From Anabaena minutissima FACHB-250 (GTDB lineage Bacteria > Cyanobacteriota > Cyanobacteriia > Cyanobacteriales > Nostocaceae), in NCBI RefSeq assembly GCF_014697125.1, contig NZ_JACJRG010000006.1, forward strand, positions 1-64,000: DNA of 64,000 nucleotides. The letters are read 5' to 3'. Made by a program: the position numbers and the translations under genes. Position 1 is the first letter of the stretch; each line of letters opens with the position of its first letter. Positions 19,113 to 29,036 of this stretch are shown piece after piece. Under the pieces are notes generated by a model. That model saw only the letters and a program-made list of their open reading frames with translations, did not search any database and was not told where the DNA came from.

Positions 19113-21869
19113 ATGTCCCCGATCGCTCCATCCGATTTACAGGTTAGTCTCAATCAAGAAAGTGTACTACGTCGGATTACAACTCGTATCCGTCAATCCT
19201 TAGAGTTGGAAGATATTATTACGGCGACAACGGCGGAAGTACGCGCACTACTAGAAACTGAGCGCGTCATGATCTACAAATTTCACACCGATGGAAGCGG
19301 CCAGGTCATTGCTGAATCGATTTACGAACACCTTTTACCTTCATTACTAGGCTTAAATTTCCCCGCCGATGACATTCCCCCCGTAGCTAGGGAACTTTTC
19401 ATCAAGTCAAAGGTGCGTTGTGCAGTTAATGTAGATTCTGGGCAAATTGGTCAAAGTACCTTACATAAATTAGAAACAGGAGAAGAAACACCAGAAGAAA
19501 TCCGTTATCGTCCTGTAGATCCATGTCATGCTCAATATCTCACAGCAATGGGTGTGAAGTCTTCCGTTGTTGCCCCAATTTTCCATCAAGATGCACTCTG
19601 GGGATTGTTGGTATCTCATCACTCACAAGCCCGTGATATTTCCGAACATGAGCTGGCAGCTATGCAAATGGTTGTAGATCAATTATCCGTGGCAATTTCT
19701 CAAAGTTACCTCCTCACTCAAGCCCGTGCAAAAGCAGAACGGGAAGCTGTAATTAGTCGCATTGCTACCCTACTCCACTCATTACCCACAATTGTCCTAC
19801 AACCTGCGTTAGAAGCAGCAGTTACCGCTTTTAACGGTGTTGGTGGTAGGCTTTGCCTCAAAAATCAAGCTCTTAACCTACACAATAGTCATCACAAGAG
19901 TTTAGCAGAATGTTTAATTCCTGGTAGCGATTGTGTCCAGATTTATACCTGCGGTCAACAACCAGTCATTCCAGAACCAACTATCTATCCCCTCATCGAG
20001 CAATATAGTGTCTGGCAAGAACACTATAAATCTCATCATTATGATGTGTGGGCAATTACCGATATATATCAAACTCCTGCATTGCATAGTTTAAGGCCTG
20101 TTTTTCAACCAACAAAAATTCGCAGCATTTTGATGATTCCGTTGGAGTATCGTCAGCAGTTACTGGGATACATAAGTATTTTCCGCAATGAAATAGACAC
20201 AGAAACTCTGTGGGCAGGTCAACATAACCCAGACAAAAGACAAATTTACCCCCGTCAATCATTTCAACTGTGGTGTGAATCTAAAAAGTCACAAGCTCAA
20301 CAATGGACAAAAGAAGAAATAGAACTAGCTAAAGAAATTGGTAAGCACTTTGCCTCAGCAATTCAGCAGTATGAACTATACCAACAGGTACAAGCTTTTA
20401 ATCACAATTTAGAAAAACAAATCACAAAACGTACTTTTGAATTAAAAAAAACAGTAGAACAACAACAGGCAGTCTTTAGCGTTATTAATAAAATTCGGGA
20501 ATTTCTTGATACTGAAACTATATTTCAAATTACTACTAAAGAAGTTTGCCAGTTAATTGGAGCAGATCGTGTTTCTGTTTATCGTTTCAATGCTGAATGG
20601 GGTGGTGAATTTGTCGGTGATTTTGAAGCAGTTAATTCATACTGGTCAAATAAATCACAAATATGTGTCAATACTGTTTGGAACGATACTTATTTACAAA
20701 GAACAGAAGGAGGAAGATATCGCCAAAAAGAAACATTTGCGGTAGATGACATCCACAAAATGGGATTTGATCAGTGCCATGTGGAGATGTTAGAAAATTT
20801 CGAGATTCATGCTTTTGTGCTTGCACCTATTTTTATAGGACAGAAACTTTGGGGTTTGCTCGCGACATATCAACATTCATCTCCTAGACAATGGAAAACT
20901 TCGGAAGTGAATTTCCTGACTCAGATTGCAGCTCAACTAGGAGTAGCACTACAACAAGCTGAACTACTCAGCCAAACACAACAACAAGCAGAAACGTTAA
21001 CTCAAGCACTGCATCATTTACAACAAACTCAAACGCAACTCATTCAAACTGAAAAAATGTCTTCATTGGGACAATTAGTAGCGGGTGTCGCCCACGAAAT
21101 TAATAACCCAGTGAACTTTATTTATGGCAACTTGTCTCATGTGAGTGAATATGCTAGAGATTTGCTGAGTATGCTAGAGCTTTATCAGCAGGAATTTGCT
21201 CAACCGACTGCGGAAATTCTAGATTTGGCAGACAAGATTGACTTAGAGTTTTTATCTGAAGATTTGCCTAAAACTCTATCTTCTATGCAAATTGGAGTTG
21301 AGCGGATTCGTCAAATTGTCATGTCTTTACGAAATTTCTCCCGTCTTGATGAAGCCGAAATGAAAGCTGTGAATATTCACGACGGTATAGATAATACCTT
21401 ACTGATTTTGCAGCATCGATTAAAAGCCAAACCAGAAAGTCCTGCTATTACCCTCATTAAAGAGTATACTGATCTACCTTTGATAGAGTGCTATGCCGGA
21501 CAAATGAATCAGGTATTTATGAACGTTTTAAGTAATGCCATTGATGCCTTAGAAGATTATGAGCAATCACCATCAGAACCTTATAAAAATAAGATTACTA
21601 TCACTACTAGCATTGGGGAACTCAAAAATCATATCAAAAGCGTGGTAATTCGCGTTGCAGATAATGGCCCAGGTATACCCGAAACTTTAAGAATGAGGAT
21701 ATGCGATCCATTTTTTACTACCAAGCCAGTAGGTAAGGGTACGGGTTTAGGATTGTCAATTAGTTACGGTATTGTAGTCGATAAACATGGCGGTGTATTT
21801 AAATGCGATTCACAGTTGGGGGTAGGAACAGAGTTTTGGATTGAAATCCCTATTTATCAAAAGGGATAG
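19113..21869 (+). CDS. Multi-GAF photoreceptor histidine kinase (knotless phytochrome + cyanobacteriochrome)
   Basis: 918 residues. Residues about 20-200 are a phytochrome-type GAF with PADDIPP and Cys138-His139 in VDPCHAQYL. Residues about 205-430 are a PHY-like GAF with the tongue motif PRQSFQLW, so the first half reads as a knotless (group II) phytochrome. A coiled linker leads to a third GAF (about 460-620) with [23 protein letters not shown] and Cys555-His556 in [12 protein letters not shown], the pattern of red/green cyanobacteriochromes. The kinase follows: His661 in [31 protein letters not shown] and [11 protein letters not shown]. Two bilins are likely. The architecture resembles All2699 of Nostoc PCC 7120. 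It has no adjacent regulator. Confidence 0.9.
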   Translation: MSPIAPSDLQVSLNQESVLRRITTRIRQSLELEDIITATTAEVRALLETERVMIYKFHTDGSGQVIAESIYEHLLPSLLGLNFPADDIPPVARELFIKSKVRCAVNVDSGQIGQSTLHKLETGEETPEEIRYRPVDPCHAQYLTAMGVKSSVVAPIFHQDALWGLLVSHHSQARDISEHELAAMQMVVDQLSVAISQSYLLTQARAKAEREAVISRIATLLHSLPTIVLQPALEAAVTAFNGVGGRLCLKNQALNLHNSHHKSLAECLIPGSDCVQIYTCGQQPVIPEPTIYPLIEQYSVWQEHYKSHHYDVWAITDIYQTPALHSLRPVFQPTKIRSILMIPLEYRQQLLGYISIFRNEIDTETLWAGQHNPDKRQIYPRQSFQLWCESKKSQAQQWTKEEIELAKEIGKHFASAIQQYELYQQVQAFNHNLEKQITKRTFELKKTVEQQQAVFSVINKIREFLDTETIFQITTKEVCQLIGADRVSVYRFNAEWGGEFVGDFEAVNSYWSNKSQICVNTVWNDTYLQRTEGGRYRQKETFAVDDIHKMGFDQCHVEMLENFEIHAFVLAPIFIGQKLWGLLATYQHSSPRQWKTSEVNFLTQIAAQLGVALQQAELLSQTQQQAETLTQALHHLQQTQTQLIQTEKMSSLGQLVAGVAHEINNPVNFIYGNLSHVSEYARDLLSMLELYQQEFAQPTAEILDLADKIDLEFLSEDLPKTLSSMQIGVERIRQIVMSLRNFSRLDEAEMKAVNIHDGIDNTLLILQHRLKAKPESPAITLIKEYTDLPLIECYAGQMNQVFMNVLSNAIDALEDYEQSPSEPYKNKITITTSIGELKNHIKSVVIRVADNGPGIPETLRMRICDPFFTTKPVGKGTGLGLSISYGIVVDKHGGVFKCDSQLGVGTEFWIEIPIYQKG

Positions 21870-21975
21870 GGGATAGGGGATAGGTGACAGGGGACAGGTG
21901 ACAGAAATATTTATCAGGGATAGGGTGAAAACCATGACATAGACTTGAGCCTATCCGTAATCCCTAATCCTGTTT

Positions 21976-23136
21976 TTAATTTCTTAATTGAATTGGCATA
22001 GCTAAATAAATCATCTTTAAACCACCTAATGGTGTAAAAATAACTGGAGTTAAGTCTTGATTCAGGTGCATTTGAATTTCTGAAGATGGTAAAGCTTTTA
22101 ATCCTTCCATCAAATACTTGACGTTAAAGGCAATGTCTATATCTGTTCCAGATATTTGAGCAGGCATTGACTCTCTACCATTACCCATTTCTTGGGCTTC
22201 ACAAGATAGGGTTAATTCTTGGGAATTACTATCAATGCTAAGTTTAACAATATTATTCTTTTGATCGGCTAATACGGCAATTCGCTCTAATGTACTTAAA
22301 AATTGTCGGCGTTCTACTGTGACTTGTCGTTCAAATTGTTTAGGAATAAGTTGGCGATAAGCTGGGTATTGACCTTCTAAGGTGCGGCTACTAAGACGTT
22401 GATTACCCCACGCAAACACCACTTGACCTTGATCTAAATATAGGGCTATGGGTTCATCAGATGCAGCTTTATGAGCCAACATCCGTTCTAGCTCTCGTAA
22501 TGCTCTCGCGGGTACTGTAACTTCTAGTTGTTGTTCGTTATCTTCCAATGGACGCTCATTACTAGTCTCTACTACTGCTAGGCGATGTCCATCAGTAGCA
22601 GCAAATTCTAATGTGTCTTGCTTAACTGTCAGATGAACGCCTGTGAGGACTTGCTTAGTTTCATCTCCACTTGTCGCAAATAAAGAACCCCGCAATCCTT
22701 CAATTAAGGCTGTGGCGGTGATATTAATCGCTTGAGTATTTTCAATTAGAGGTAATTCGGGAAACTCTTCTGCACCCATAGCGCGTAACTGGTATTTTCC
22801 TGTTTTGGGTGTGAGGGTAACGACTAAACCTTCTCCTGTGGCGGTGCTATCCGTCGATTCATCATCTAGGGTGATTTCTCCCTCTGGTAGACGAGAGGTG
22901 ATATCTACAAGTAATTTAGCAGGAAGTGCGATCGCTCCCTCTTGCCACACCTCAGCATTAAAACTAGTGCGAATACCCAAGCTGAGATCAAAGGCTGTGA
23001 GACTTACTTGGTTAGTTTGAGCATCTGCTTGCAGTAGAACATTGGCAAGTACAGGATGAGTTGGTCGTGACGGTACAGCACGACTAACAAGTGAGAGGTT
23101 TGTACTGAGATCGCTTTGAGCGCAAACTAATTTCAT
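21976..23136 (-). CDS. dnaN: DNA polymerase III sliding clamp, beta subunit
   Basis: About 386 residues forming the three-domain clamp that tethers polymerase III. Family patterns seen: MKLVCAQSDL start, SRAVPSRPTHPVLANVLL, TATDGHRLAVVE, and the C-terminal PIQLRN, similar to the usual MPMRL-type end. The frame runs on upstream to 23187, but Met at 23136 opens the conserved N-terminus and is chosen. It lies just after the DnaA-box cluster and in the same direction as dnaA, the standard dnaA-oriC-dnaN arrangement. Confidence 0.96.
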   Translation of the reverse strand: MKLVCAQSDLSTNLSLVSRAVPSRPTHPVLANVLLQADAQTNQVSLTAFDLSLGIRTSFNAEVWQEGAIALPAKLLVDITSRLPEGEITLDDESTDSTATGEGLVVTLTPKTGKYQLRAMGAEEFPELPLIENTQAINITATALIEGLRGSLFATSGDETKQVLTGVHLTVKQDTLEFAATDGHRLAVVETSNERPLEDNEQQLEVTVPARALRELERMLAHKAASDEPIALYLDQGQVVFAWGNQRLSSRTLEGQYPAYRQLIPKQFERQVTVERRQFLSTLERIAVLADQKNNIVKLSIDSNSQELTLSCEAQEMGNGRESMPAQISGTDIDIAFNVKYLMEGLKALPSSEIQMHLNQDLTPVIFTPLGGLKMIYLAMPIQLRN

Positions 23137-23279
23137 GATTAGATTCAGCTGGTGAGTAAATATAGTAGCATTCCCATATCTAGGCAAGAGAGCAGAAGAG
23201 AGTAGTTTTTAGTTTTATTCAAAAATATTTGAGTATAAAAATTTATTTAACTTGCGACATTTTAACGGCTATCAGACTA

Positions 23280-23562
23280 TTCTCCTGCTTTGAAAATTGT
23301 GGAAACTGTGGAAAACCTTCCGTAATTCCCTAGTTAGTCAAAGTTGGGAAGATAAATATCTGTGGAAAACTTGTGGAAAACTTCTTGAGATTTTCCACAG
23401 GGTAATTATACTTAAGAAATTTTTCCCCGAAAATATCAAGTTTTCCACAAAAAGGATACTATTTTCCACAAAAGAGATTTAAATTTAATCTATTTTTATA
23501 CATTACTTAATATTTTAAATCATTTTTAGAGAGTGGCATTATTACTAGTTGTGGAAAACTTT
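23280..23562. other. Probable chromosomal replication origin (oriC)
   Basis: Between dnaA and dnaN lie seven exact copies of the 9-mer TTTTCCACA or its complement TGTGGAAAA: 23307-23315, 23361-23369, 23372-23380, 23391-23399, 23441-23449, 23462-23470 and 23550-23558. There is one near copy at 23298-23306. Orientation switches from TGTGGAAAA on the dnaN side to TTTTCCACA in the middle. A strongly AT-rich stretch at 23471-23530 is a likely unwinding element, next to the last box before dnaA. This matches cyanobacterial DnaA boxes. Confidence 0.9.
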
Positions 23563-23568
23563 GTCGGA

Positions 23569-24951
23569 TTATTTTCGCCGTGATGAACTAGTCATGTTGA
23601 TGCGATCGCTCAGTTGACGCAGAGTTTGTGATAAACTGCGATCGCTTTCCCGCAATTGAGTAATTTTCTCACAACTGTACATCACAGTTGTATGGTCTTT
23701 ACCACCAAACTCTTCACCAATTCTTGGTAAACTCAAATCAGTATGCTGCCGCATTAAATACATCCCAATTTGACGCGCCCAGCTAATTTCCCGTCGGCGG
23801 GAGTTACTTTTCAGGTCTTCAATGGAGAGATCAAAATTTTCAGCTATTACCGTTAAAATTGCCCCTGGTGTCGCCGCAAATTTTTCCGTGGGAGTTTCTA
23901 AAACAGGAGTAATATTTTCTACAGTCATCGGCAACCCCCAAATAGAAATGTAAGCTAAGGCTCTTGTCAAAGCTCCTTCTAATTCTCGAATATTATTAGT
24001 ATAATTAACAGCAATATATTCAATGACATCACGGGGTAATCTGATATTTTCGTATTCCGCTTTTTTCTGGAGAATAGCCATTCTCGTTTCTAAATCTGGA
24101 GACTGAATATCAGCAATCAACCCCATGGAAAAGCGAGAGCAAAGACGCTCTTGTAAGCTGGGAATCTGGTTAGGTGGGCGGTCAGAAGCAATTACAACTT
24201 GCTTACCAGCTTCATGTAATGTATTAAAAGTATGGAAAAATTCTTCTTGGGTATACTCCTTACCTTCAAGAAACTGAATATCATCTACTAACAACACATC
24301 AGCAGCTCGGTAATGTTCTCGGAAATTCTGCATTTTGTCATTACGAATAGCTGTAATTAAATCGTTAGTAAACTGTTCTGTAGAAACATAAAATATCTTA
24401 GAATCAGAGTAAATTCCTAAGCGATAGTGACCAATTGCTTGCATCAGATGAGTTTTGCCTAAACCTACACCACCGCATAAAAATAAAGGATTAAATTCCC
24501 GCCCAGGAGATTCAGCAACTGCTAACGATGCAGCATGAGCCATGCGACTGTTTGCCCCCACCACAAATCGGGAAAATACATATTTAAAATTTAAGTCTGT
24601 GTTTGGCTGCCTTCTTTTAGTCCCAGTTTCCGAGGCATTATTTGGGGTTGGTAATTCCCAATTTACTGCTGACTCCCCTAGTTCTTCAAGGGCATCACTC
24701 TGAGCCACCTTTATAGAAATTTCTATAGGATATCCCAAAATATCCTGCACTACATTAGCAATAGTATTAATGTAATACTTTTGTAACCAATTACGAGCAA
24801 AAGGATTTGGTGTAACGATAAATAAACAATTATTGTCTAATCTTTCTGCATTAGCAGTTTTAATCCAAGTCTCAAAGGTGGGACGGGATAATTCTATTTG
24901 TAAGCGGTCTAGTACCTGAGTCCACAAACTGTCAATAGTAATTTCCATCAT
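23569..24951 (-). CDS. dnaA: Chromosomal replication initiator DnaA
   Basis: 460 residues. Domain I is at the N-terminus ([22 protein letters not shown]). A variable linker (about 85-120) follows. The AAA+ domain begins at [13 protein letters not shown] with Walker [17 protein letters not shown], Walker [14 protein letters not shown] and the arginine finger region [10 protein letters not shown]. The C-terminal DnaA-box-binding helix-turn-helix carries the signature [15 protein letters not shown]. Start at the first of two tandem ATGs (24951). It fires replication by binding the box cluster downstream and can also autoregulate. Confidence 0.97.
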   Translation of the reverse strand: MMEITIDSLWTQVLDRLQIELSRPTFETWIKTANAERLDNNCLFIVTPNPFARNWLQKYYINTIANVVQDILGYPIEISIKVAQSDALEELGESAVNWELPTPNNASETGTKRRQPNTDLNFKYVFSRFVVGANSRMAHAASLAVAESPGREFNPLFLCGGVGLGKTHLMQAIGHYRLGIYSDSKIFYVSTEQFTNDLITAIRNDKMQNFREHYRAADVLLVDDIQFLEGKEYTQEEFFHTFNTLHEAGKQVVIASDRPPNQIPSLQERLCSRFSMGLIADIQSPDLETRMAILQKKAEYENIRLPRDVIEYIAVNYTNNIRELEGALTRALAYISIWGLPMTVENITPVLETPTEKFAATPGAILTVIAENFDLSIEDLKSNSRRREISWARQIGMYLMRQHTDLSLPRIGEEFGGKDHTTVMYSCEKITQLRESDRSLSQTLRQLSDRINMTSSSRRK

Positions 24952-24987
24952 TTACTACCTTTGCCACTAATCGTCACAATAGAGTTA

Positions 24988-25125
24988 TGAGTGCTGAGTG
25001 CTGAGTGCTGAGTGTTGAGTGTTGAGTGTTGAGTGCTGAGTGTTGAGTGCTGAGTGCTGAGTGCTGAGTGTTGAGTGTTGAGTGCTGAGTTGTGAGTGTT
25101 GAGTGTTGAGTGCTGAGTGTTGAGT
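24988..25125. repeat. Long STRR tract, left arm
   Basis: About twenty heptamers of TGAGTGC/TGAGTGT/TGAGTTG in tandem immediately upstream of dnaA. A 64-codon open frame across it (LNTQHSTLNT-type peptide) is only the translation of the repeat. Confidence 0.9.
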
Positions 25126-25249
25126 AAAGGTAAACTAATCATGACTTAGCACAGGTTTCTCTACGTTTCCTAGGGGATAGTCCGAGGTAGACAAATGCTA
25201 TTGCGTAGCTTAGTACACCCCTCTACGCTAACAGCACTGAGTAGTATAC

Positions 25250-25369
25250 TCACTTACAACTCATAACTCAGCACTCACAACTCAACACTCACAACTCAAC
25301 ACTCACAACTCAACACTCACAACTCAACACTCACAACTCAGCACTCATAACTCATAACTCAGCACTCAA
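25250..25369. repeat. Long STRR tract, right arm in inverse orientation
   Basis: About seventeen heptamers in the complementary orientation (CACTCACAACTCA type), ending 43 bases before the htrA-type start. With the left arm at 24988-25125 it forms a large imperfect inverted repeat around a 124-base centre that carries only Nostoc-type repeat modules (for example CTACGTTTCCTAGGGG). Confidence 0.88.
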
Positions 25370-25412
25370 GAAATCCTAGCACCACCTGACCAACACGGAG
25401 AAATAAAGACAC

Positions 25413-26699
25413 ATGAAGACAACAGAGTACGTTAGCGGCTTAAAAAATATTCATCTTGAGAGTTGGTTTCAGCACAGGGGAATTAAGAGTATAAAGTTAA
25501 TGCTCCTGAGTGGGGTAGCACTGGTATCTCTGGGAGGCTGCTCTCTTGTACCGACTAAGACACTACAAAACCGACCGAATGAATCTCAGGCGCAAGTTGC
25601 AGCTCAAACTACGACAGATAACACTCTAGAAGTTGCACCTCCACCGATAATTGCATCCTCTGGAGATCCCAACTTTGTTGTCAAAGTCGTGCAGAGTGTA
25701 GGGGATGCAGTAGTGAGGATTGATTCTGCCAGAACCGTGACGACTCGTGTCCCCAATGACTTTAATGACCTCATGCCCTTTCCTTTTCGTGGTGAGCCTA
25801 TACCATCACAACCTAGACAGCGTGTACAAAGAGGTAGCGGTTCAGGATTTATTATCAAAAATTCTGGCAATGGCAAGATTTACATTCTGACTAATGCTCA
25901 TGTAGTAGATGGTGCTGATGAAGTAACAGTCACTGTCAAGAATCGTGAGCCTTTTGAGGGAAAAGTATGGGGTCAAGACCCAGTAACAGATGTAGCTGTG
26001 ATTGAAATTAATGCTCAGAACTTACCCATATTATCTTTAGGGAACTCAGATAACTTACAACCAGGACAACCTGTTATTGCCATTGGGAATCCTCTAGGTT
26101 TGAATAACACTGTTACTTCTGGAATTATTAGTGCTACTGGCCGTTCTAGTAGTGATATTGGTGCGAGTGATAAGCGTGTTGACTTTTTGCAAACAGATGC
26201 GGCCATTAATCCGGGGAACTCTGGAGGCCCATTACTTGATGCTAATGGTCAGGTAATTGGCATGAATACAGCCATAATTCAAGGCGCACAGGGTTTAGGA
26301 TTTGCTATTCCCGTTAACACTGTCAAGAGAATTTCCCAAGAGTTAATTGAAAAGCGGAGAGTGGATCATCCTTATGTGGGAGTTCAGATGGTAACTCTTA
26401 CGCCAAAATTTAGAGAAAGATTTAATGAAAGGTTTGGCGATCGCATCAATATTACAGCAGATCAAGGTGTTCTTTTAGTCAGAATTGTCCCTCGTTCTCC
26501 CGCCGCTATTGCTGGACTCAGAAGTGGAGACATAATTCAAAAAATTAATAATCAACCTGTAACCACAGTTGAACAAGTTCAAAAGCTAGTAGAAAATAGC
26601 CAAATTGGTACTCCCTTACAAGTTGAAATAGTCCGTGATGGGCAAACTCAACAATTAGCAGTCAACCCTGCACCTTTACCTGTGCAGAGAGAAGGTTGA
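25413..26699 (+). CDS. HtrA/Deg-family serine protease, probable lipoprotein
   Basis: 428 residues. The N-terminus has a hydrophobic segment and lipobox LVSLGGC with Cys43, so the mature protein is probably lipid-anchored in the periplasm or thylakoid lumen. The trypsin-like domain shows His163 (NAHVVDG), Asp193 (VTDVAVIEI) and Ser270 (INPGNSGGPL). One PDZ domain follows (about 320-420; GVLLVRIVPRSPAAIAGLRSGDIIQKIN). This matches the cyanobacterial HhoA/HhoB/HtrA group that degrades damaged envelope proteins; which of the three it is cannot be told. Start ATG 25413. Confidence 0.93.
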   Translation: MKTTEYVSGLKNIHLESWFQHRGIKSIKLMLLSGVALVSLGGCSLVPTKTLQNRPNESQAQVAAQTTTDNTLEVAPPPIIASSGDPNFVVKVVQSVGDAVVRIDSARTVTTRVPNDFNDLMPFPFRGEPIPSQPRQRVQRGSGSGFIIKNSGNGKIYILTNAHVVDGADEVTVTVKNREPFEGKVWGQDPVTDVAVIEINAQNLPILSLGNSDNLQPGQPVIAIGNPLGLNNTVTSGIISATGRSSSDIGASDKRVDFLQTDAAINPGNSGGPLLDANGQVIGMNTAIIQGAQGLGFAIPVNTVKRISQELIEKRRVDHPYVGVQMVTLTPKFRERFNERFGDRINITADQGVLLVRIVPRSPAAIAGLRSGDIIQKINNQPVTTVEQVQKLVENSQIGTPLQVEIVRDGQTQQLAVNPAPLPVQREG

Positions 26700-26854
26700 T
26701 CAATTTTGGGAATCGAGAGTAAGGAGTAGGGAATATTTTCCCAGTCCCCAGTCTTTCAATTTTGGATTTTAGATTATTCAATTCAAAATCTAAAATCTAA
26801 AATTCCTCGTCCACAGTCCCCAGTCCCTTAACATTACTTAAAGAGCATTACATC

Positions 26855-27373
26855 ATGACTGAATCACTTCCCATCATCCAACTAGGCGATCGCACATTAC
26901 GACACAAGGCTGCTTGGGTGGAAAATGTTCATGATGCACGTATTCAACAATTAATTGATGATTTAATTACTACTGCTACCAAAGCTAATGGTGTCGGCAT
27001 TGCTGCACCACAAGTTGCGGAATCTGTTCGTTTATTTATTGTGGCTTCTCGTCCTAACGCCAGGTATCCCAACGCACCGGAAATGATCCCAACTGCCATG
27101 ATCAACCCAATGATAGTGGCTCACTCAAATGAGGTAGTTAAAGATTGGGAAGGTTGTCTCAGTGTTCCTGGTATCAGAGGCTTAGTTCCTCGGTATCAAG
27201 CGATCGCAGTTGAGTACACCGACCGCAATGGCAACGTGCAGAAACAAGAGTTAACTGACTTTGTAGCTCGTATATTTCAGCATGAGTATGACCATTTAAA
27301 TGGCGTTGTTTTTGTGGATCGTCTAGAATCTAATCTAGATATGGTCACTGAAGAAGAATACCAAAAAATGTAG
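26855..27373 (+). CDS. def: Peptide deformylase
   Basis: 172 residues. Removes the formyl group from nascent N-terminal Met. The three metal motifs are seen: GVGIAAPQ (residues 46-53), EGCLSVP with Cys101, and QHEYDHLNG with His143, Glu144 and His147. It has the normal length for a type I enzyme. Dispersed repeat text of the TCAAAATCTAAAATC type fills the gap before it. Confidence 0.96.
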   Translation: MTESLPIIQLGDRTLRHKAAWVENVHDARIQQLIDDLITTATKANGVGIAAPQVAESVRLFIVASRPNARYPNAPEMIPTAMINPMIVAHSNEVVKDWEGCLSVPGIRGLVPRYQAIAVEYTDRNGNVQKQELTDFVARIFQHEYDHLNGVVFVDRLESNLDMVTEEEYQKM

Positions 27374-27424
27374 TCAACAATACATAACAAAAAATCTTCT
27401 TAAGAATGATACCTAACAATTTAT

Positions 27425-27454
27425 TTTAATGTATACTTAACCTATTGTTAACCT
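27425..27454 (+). promoter_or_regulatory. Probable Pho box upstream of the HMA2/P-type ATPase cluster
   Basis: Three 8-mers spaced by 3 bases: TTTAATGT (27425-27432), CTTAACCT (27436-27443) and GTTAACCT (27447-27454). The cyanobacterial Pho-box consensus for SphR/PhoB is three tandem PyTTAAPyPy(T/A) units with an 11-bp period; the middle unit is perfect and the others differ by one base each. A -10-like TAGCTAT lies at 27466-27472. Binding is inferred, not shown. Confidence 0.7.
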
Positions 27455-27479
27455 TAAGTCGGGTGTAGCTATCGGATAA

Positions 27480-28610
27480 ATGTCACAAACTATTATTAGT
27501 CGCGAAAGGTTAAGTCGAAATCTGCATCTGCCAAGATTTTTTGACTTAACCTTGACTCAGCGTCACAACAATGAAGTAAAAATGAATACGAATAGCAGTA
27601 AAGTGGTTACAGAGCCACAATTAAGATTTTCTGCTACTGGTATGCAAGTTGTACACGCAACCAATGGGCGCATACGCATCAAAGCGACTGACGATAGTTT
27701 TAGCTCCAACTGTAAGACTATCATTCAATACTTACGGCAGTTTCCAGGTGTGAAAGAAGTTGCTACCAACGAGCAAACCAGCAGCTTGGTAGTTAGCTTT
27801 GATGAAAAGCAACTGTCACTGTCCGAGATGTTGGGTATATTGCAACAACTAAATATTCAGACATCCCCTGATGCATCTGTATCAGACCCCTTTGCTGCAT
27901 GGAAATCTGTTGACTTTTGGAAAGAGCAGACCATATCTTTCATCCCCTTAATGACAGGGTTAGCAGTTACAGGCAGATTAGGGATTAGCGGTTTAGCATC
28001 GATTCCAGTCTATATGATTACCGCAGATGCCACGCGTCGGGTAATTGATTATTTAAAACCATTAATTGCTGGTGAGATTAACAGTGAAAGTGGAGATGGG
28101 GGTGATAAATCTGCAAACAAAGAAACTAAAGCCCCTATTGTGAAACAAGATAGAGAGATAACAACCTGGTCAGCTAAAGTGACCTATAGTGTTATACATA
28201 AAATTCCTGGAAGAATTAGATTTCACCTGCCAATATTGACTAGCGATCGCGCCTATGGACGGAGATTGGAGAAGTTGTTGAAAACTGATCCGGTGGTCGA
28301 AAATGTGCGAATCAATAGTGATGCAGCCTCAATTGCAATTACCTACAAACCAAACGCAGAAATAGCTGTATCTCATTGGGTGAGTCTAATGGAATTAGCC
28401 CTAGAGACAACCCCCCCAAAAGTTCCCGTCAGCGAAGTTTTACAGCCAACACCACCTACATCTGAGCCAGTTGTAGCTCAACAGCTAACTGAGCCAGACA
28501 ATATCAAAACAGCTGAAGTCCAAACAATATATATATCCAGTTGGTGGGCTGATATGAAATCTTCAGCACTATCTTATTCTTTAGACTTTATCGCAAACTT
28601 GCCACTTTAA
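27480..28610 (+). CDS. Double HMA2-domain protein
   Basis: 376 residues from ATG 27480. Two HMA2-type (heavy-metal-associated-like) ferredoxin-fold domains are visible, each opening with a Gly-Arg-Ile-Arg motif: NGRIRIKATDD near residue 63 and IPGRIRFHLPIL near 244. Neither has a CxxC metal site. Between them lies a hydrophobic segment (FIPLMTGLAVTGRLGISGLASIPVYMI), perhaps membrane-associated. A second ATG at 27582 may be the true start, because the promoter-like elements at 27425-27472 leave almost no leader for 27480. It is the first gene of the cluster with the P-type ATPase. Precise function is unknown; metal handling is inferred. Confidence 0.8.
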   Translation: MSQTIISRERLSRNLHLPRFFDLTLTQRHNNEVKMNTNSSKVVTEPQLRFSATGMQVVHATNGRIRIKATDDSFSSNCKTIIQYLRQFPGVKEVATNEQTSSLVVSFDEKQLSLSEMLGILQQLNIQTSPDASVSDPFAAWKSVDFWKEQTISFIPLMTGLAVTGRLGISGLASIPVYMITADATRRVIDYLKPLIAGEINSESGDGGDKSANKETKAPIVKQDREITTWSAKVTYSVIHKIPGRIRFHLPILTSDRAYGRRLEKLLKTDPVVENVRINSDAASIAITYKPNAEIAVSHWVSLMELALETTPPKVPVSEVLQPTPPTSEPVVAQQLTEPDNIKTAEVQTIYISSWWADMKSSALSYSLDFIANLPL

Positions 28611-28645
28611 ATAGTTCCTAGCTTAGAAATCCGGGAGGAATCAAA

Positions 28646-28900
28646 ATGGACGATTCTGCATCAGATGCTGTTCCGCGACCGAGAGAACATCACTGCACAT
28701 ATTCTGCACAGCTAGCGTATAGCCTCACATACGCCTTGCTAGAACAATTGACTTTATCTCACCCAAGGATTGGTAAATATCCACAATATCTGCAACACCT
28801 GTTCACTTTGATAGATCAGGAAATTGGGCTATCTGATTCCATCGGTGGGGATCGCTGCCAAAACCTACTGCATTTAACAAAATTGCAAATCTGCATTTAG
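28646..28900 (+). CDS. Small unknown protein in the P-type ATPase cluster
   Basis: 84 residues starting at an ATG with a strong GGAGG eight bases upstream, 35 bases after the HMA2 gene. The sequence is helical with scattered His and Cys (EHHCTYSAQLAYSLTYALLEQL; DRCQNLLHL). No family is recognised. The good ribosome-binding site and position in the run support a real gene; His/Cys content would fit metal binding but proves nothing. Confidence 0.55.
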   Translation: MDDSASDAVPRPREHHCTYSAQLAYSLTYALLEQLTLSHPRIGKYPQYLQHLFTLIDQEIGLSDSIGGDRCQNLLHLTKLQICI

Positions 28901-29036
28901 TCCAATCTCTTCAGATGGGAGTTAGTGCTGAAAACACGAGGGCAAAAGAGGGTTTTGCTTAGGGGTCTAGTTTTATTTTTTTACCGAAGAGACAACTATC
29001 AAAAACAAGTTTATCCAGCGCATCAGGGATTAATCA

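Noticed and set aside
24948..25142. 64-codon open frame with TQHSTLNTQHSAL-type peptide
   Set aside because: It is only the translation of the STRR tract, whose 7-base period leaves long frames open; no ribosome site or family support.
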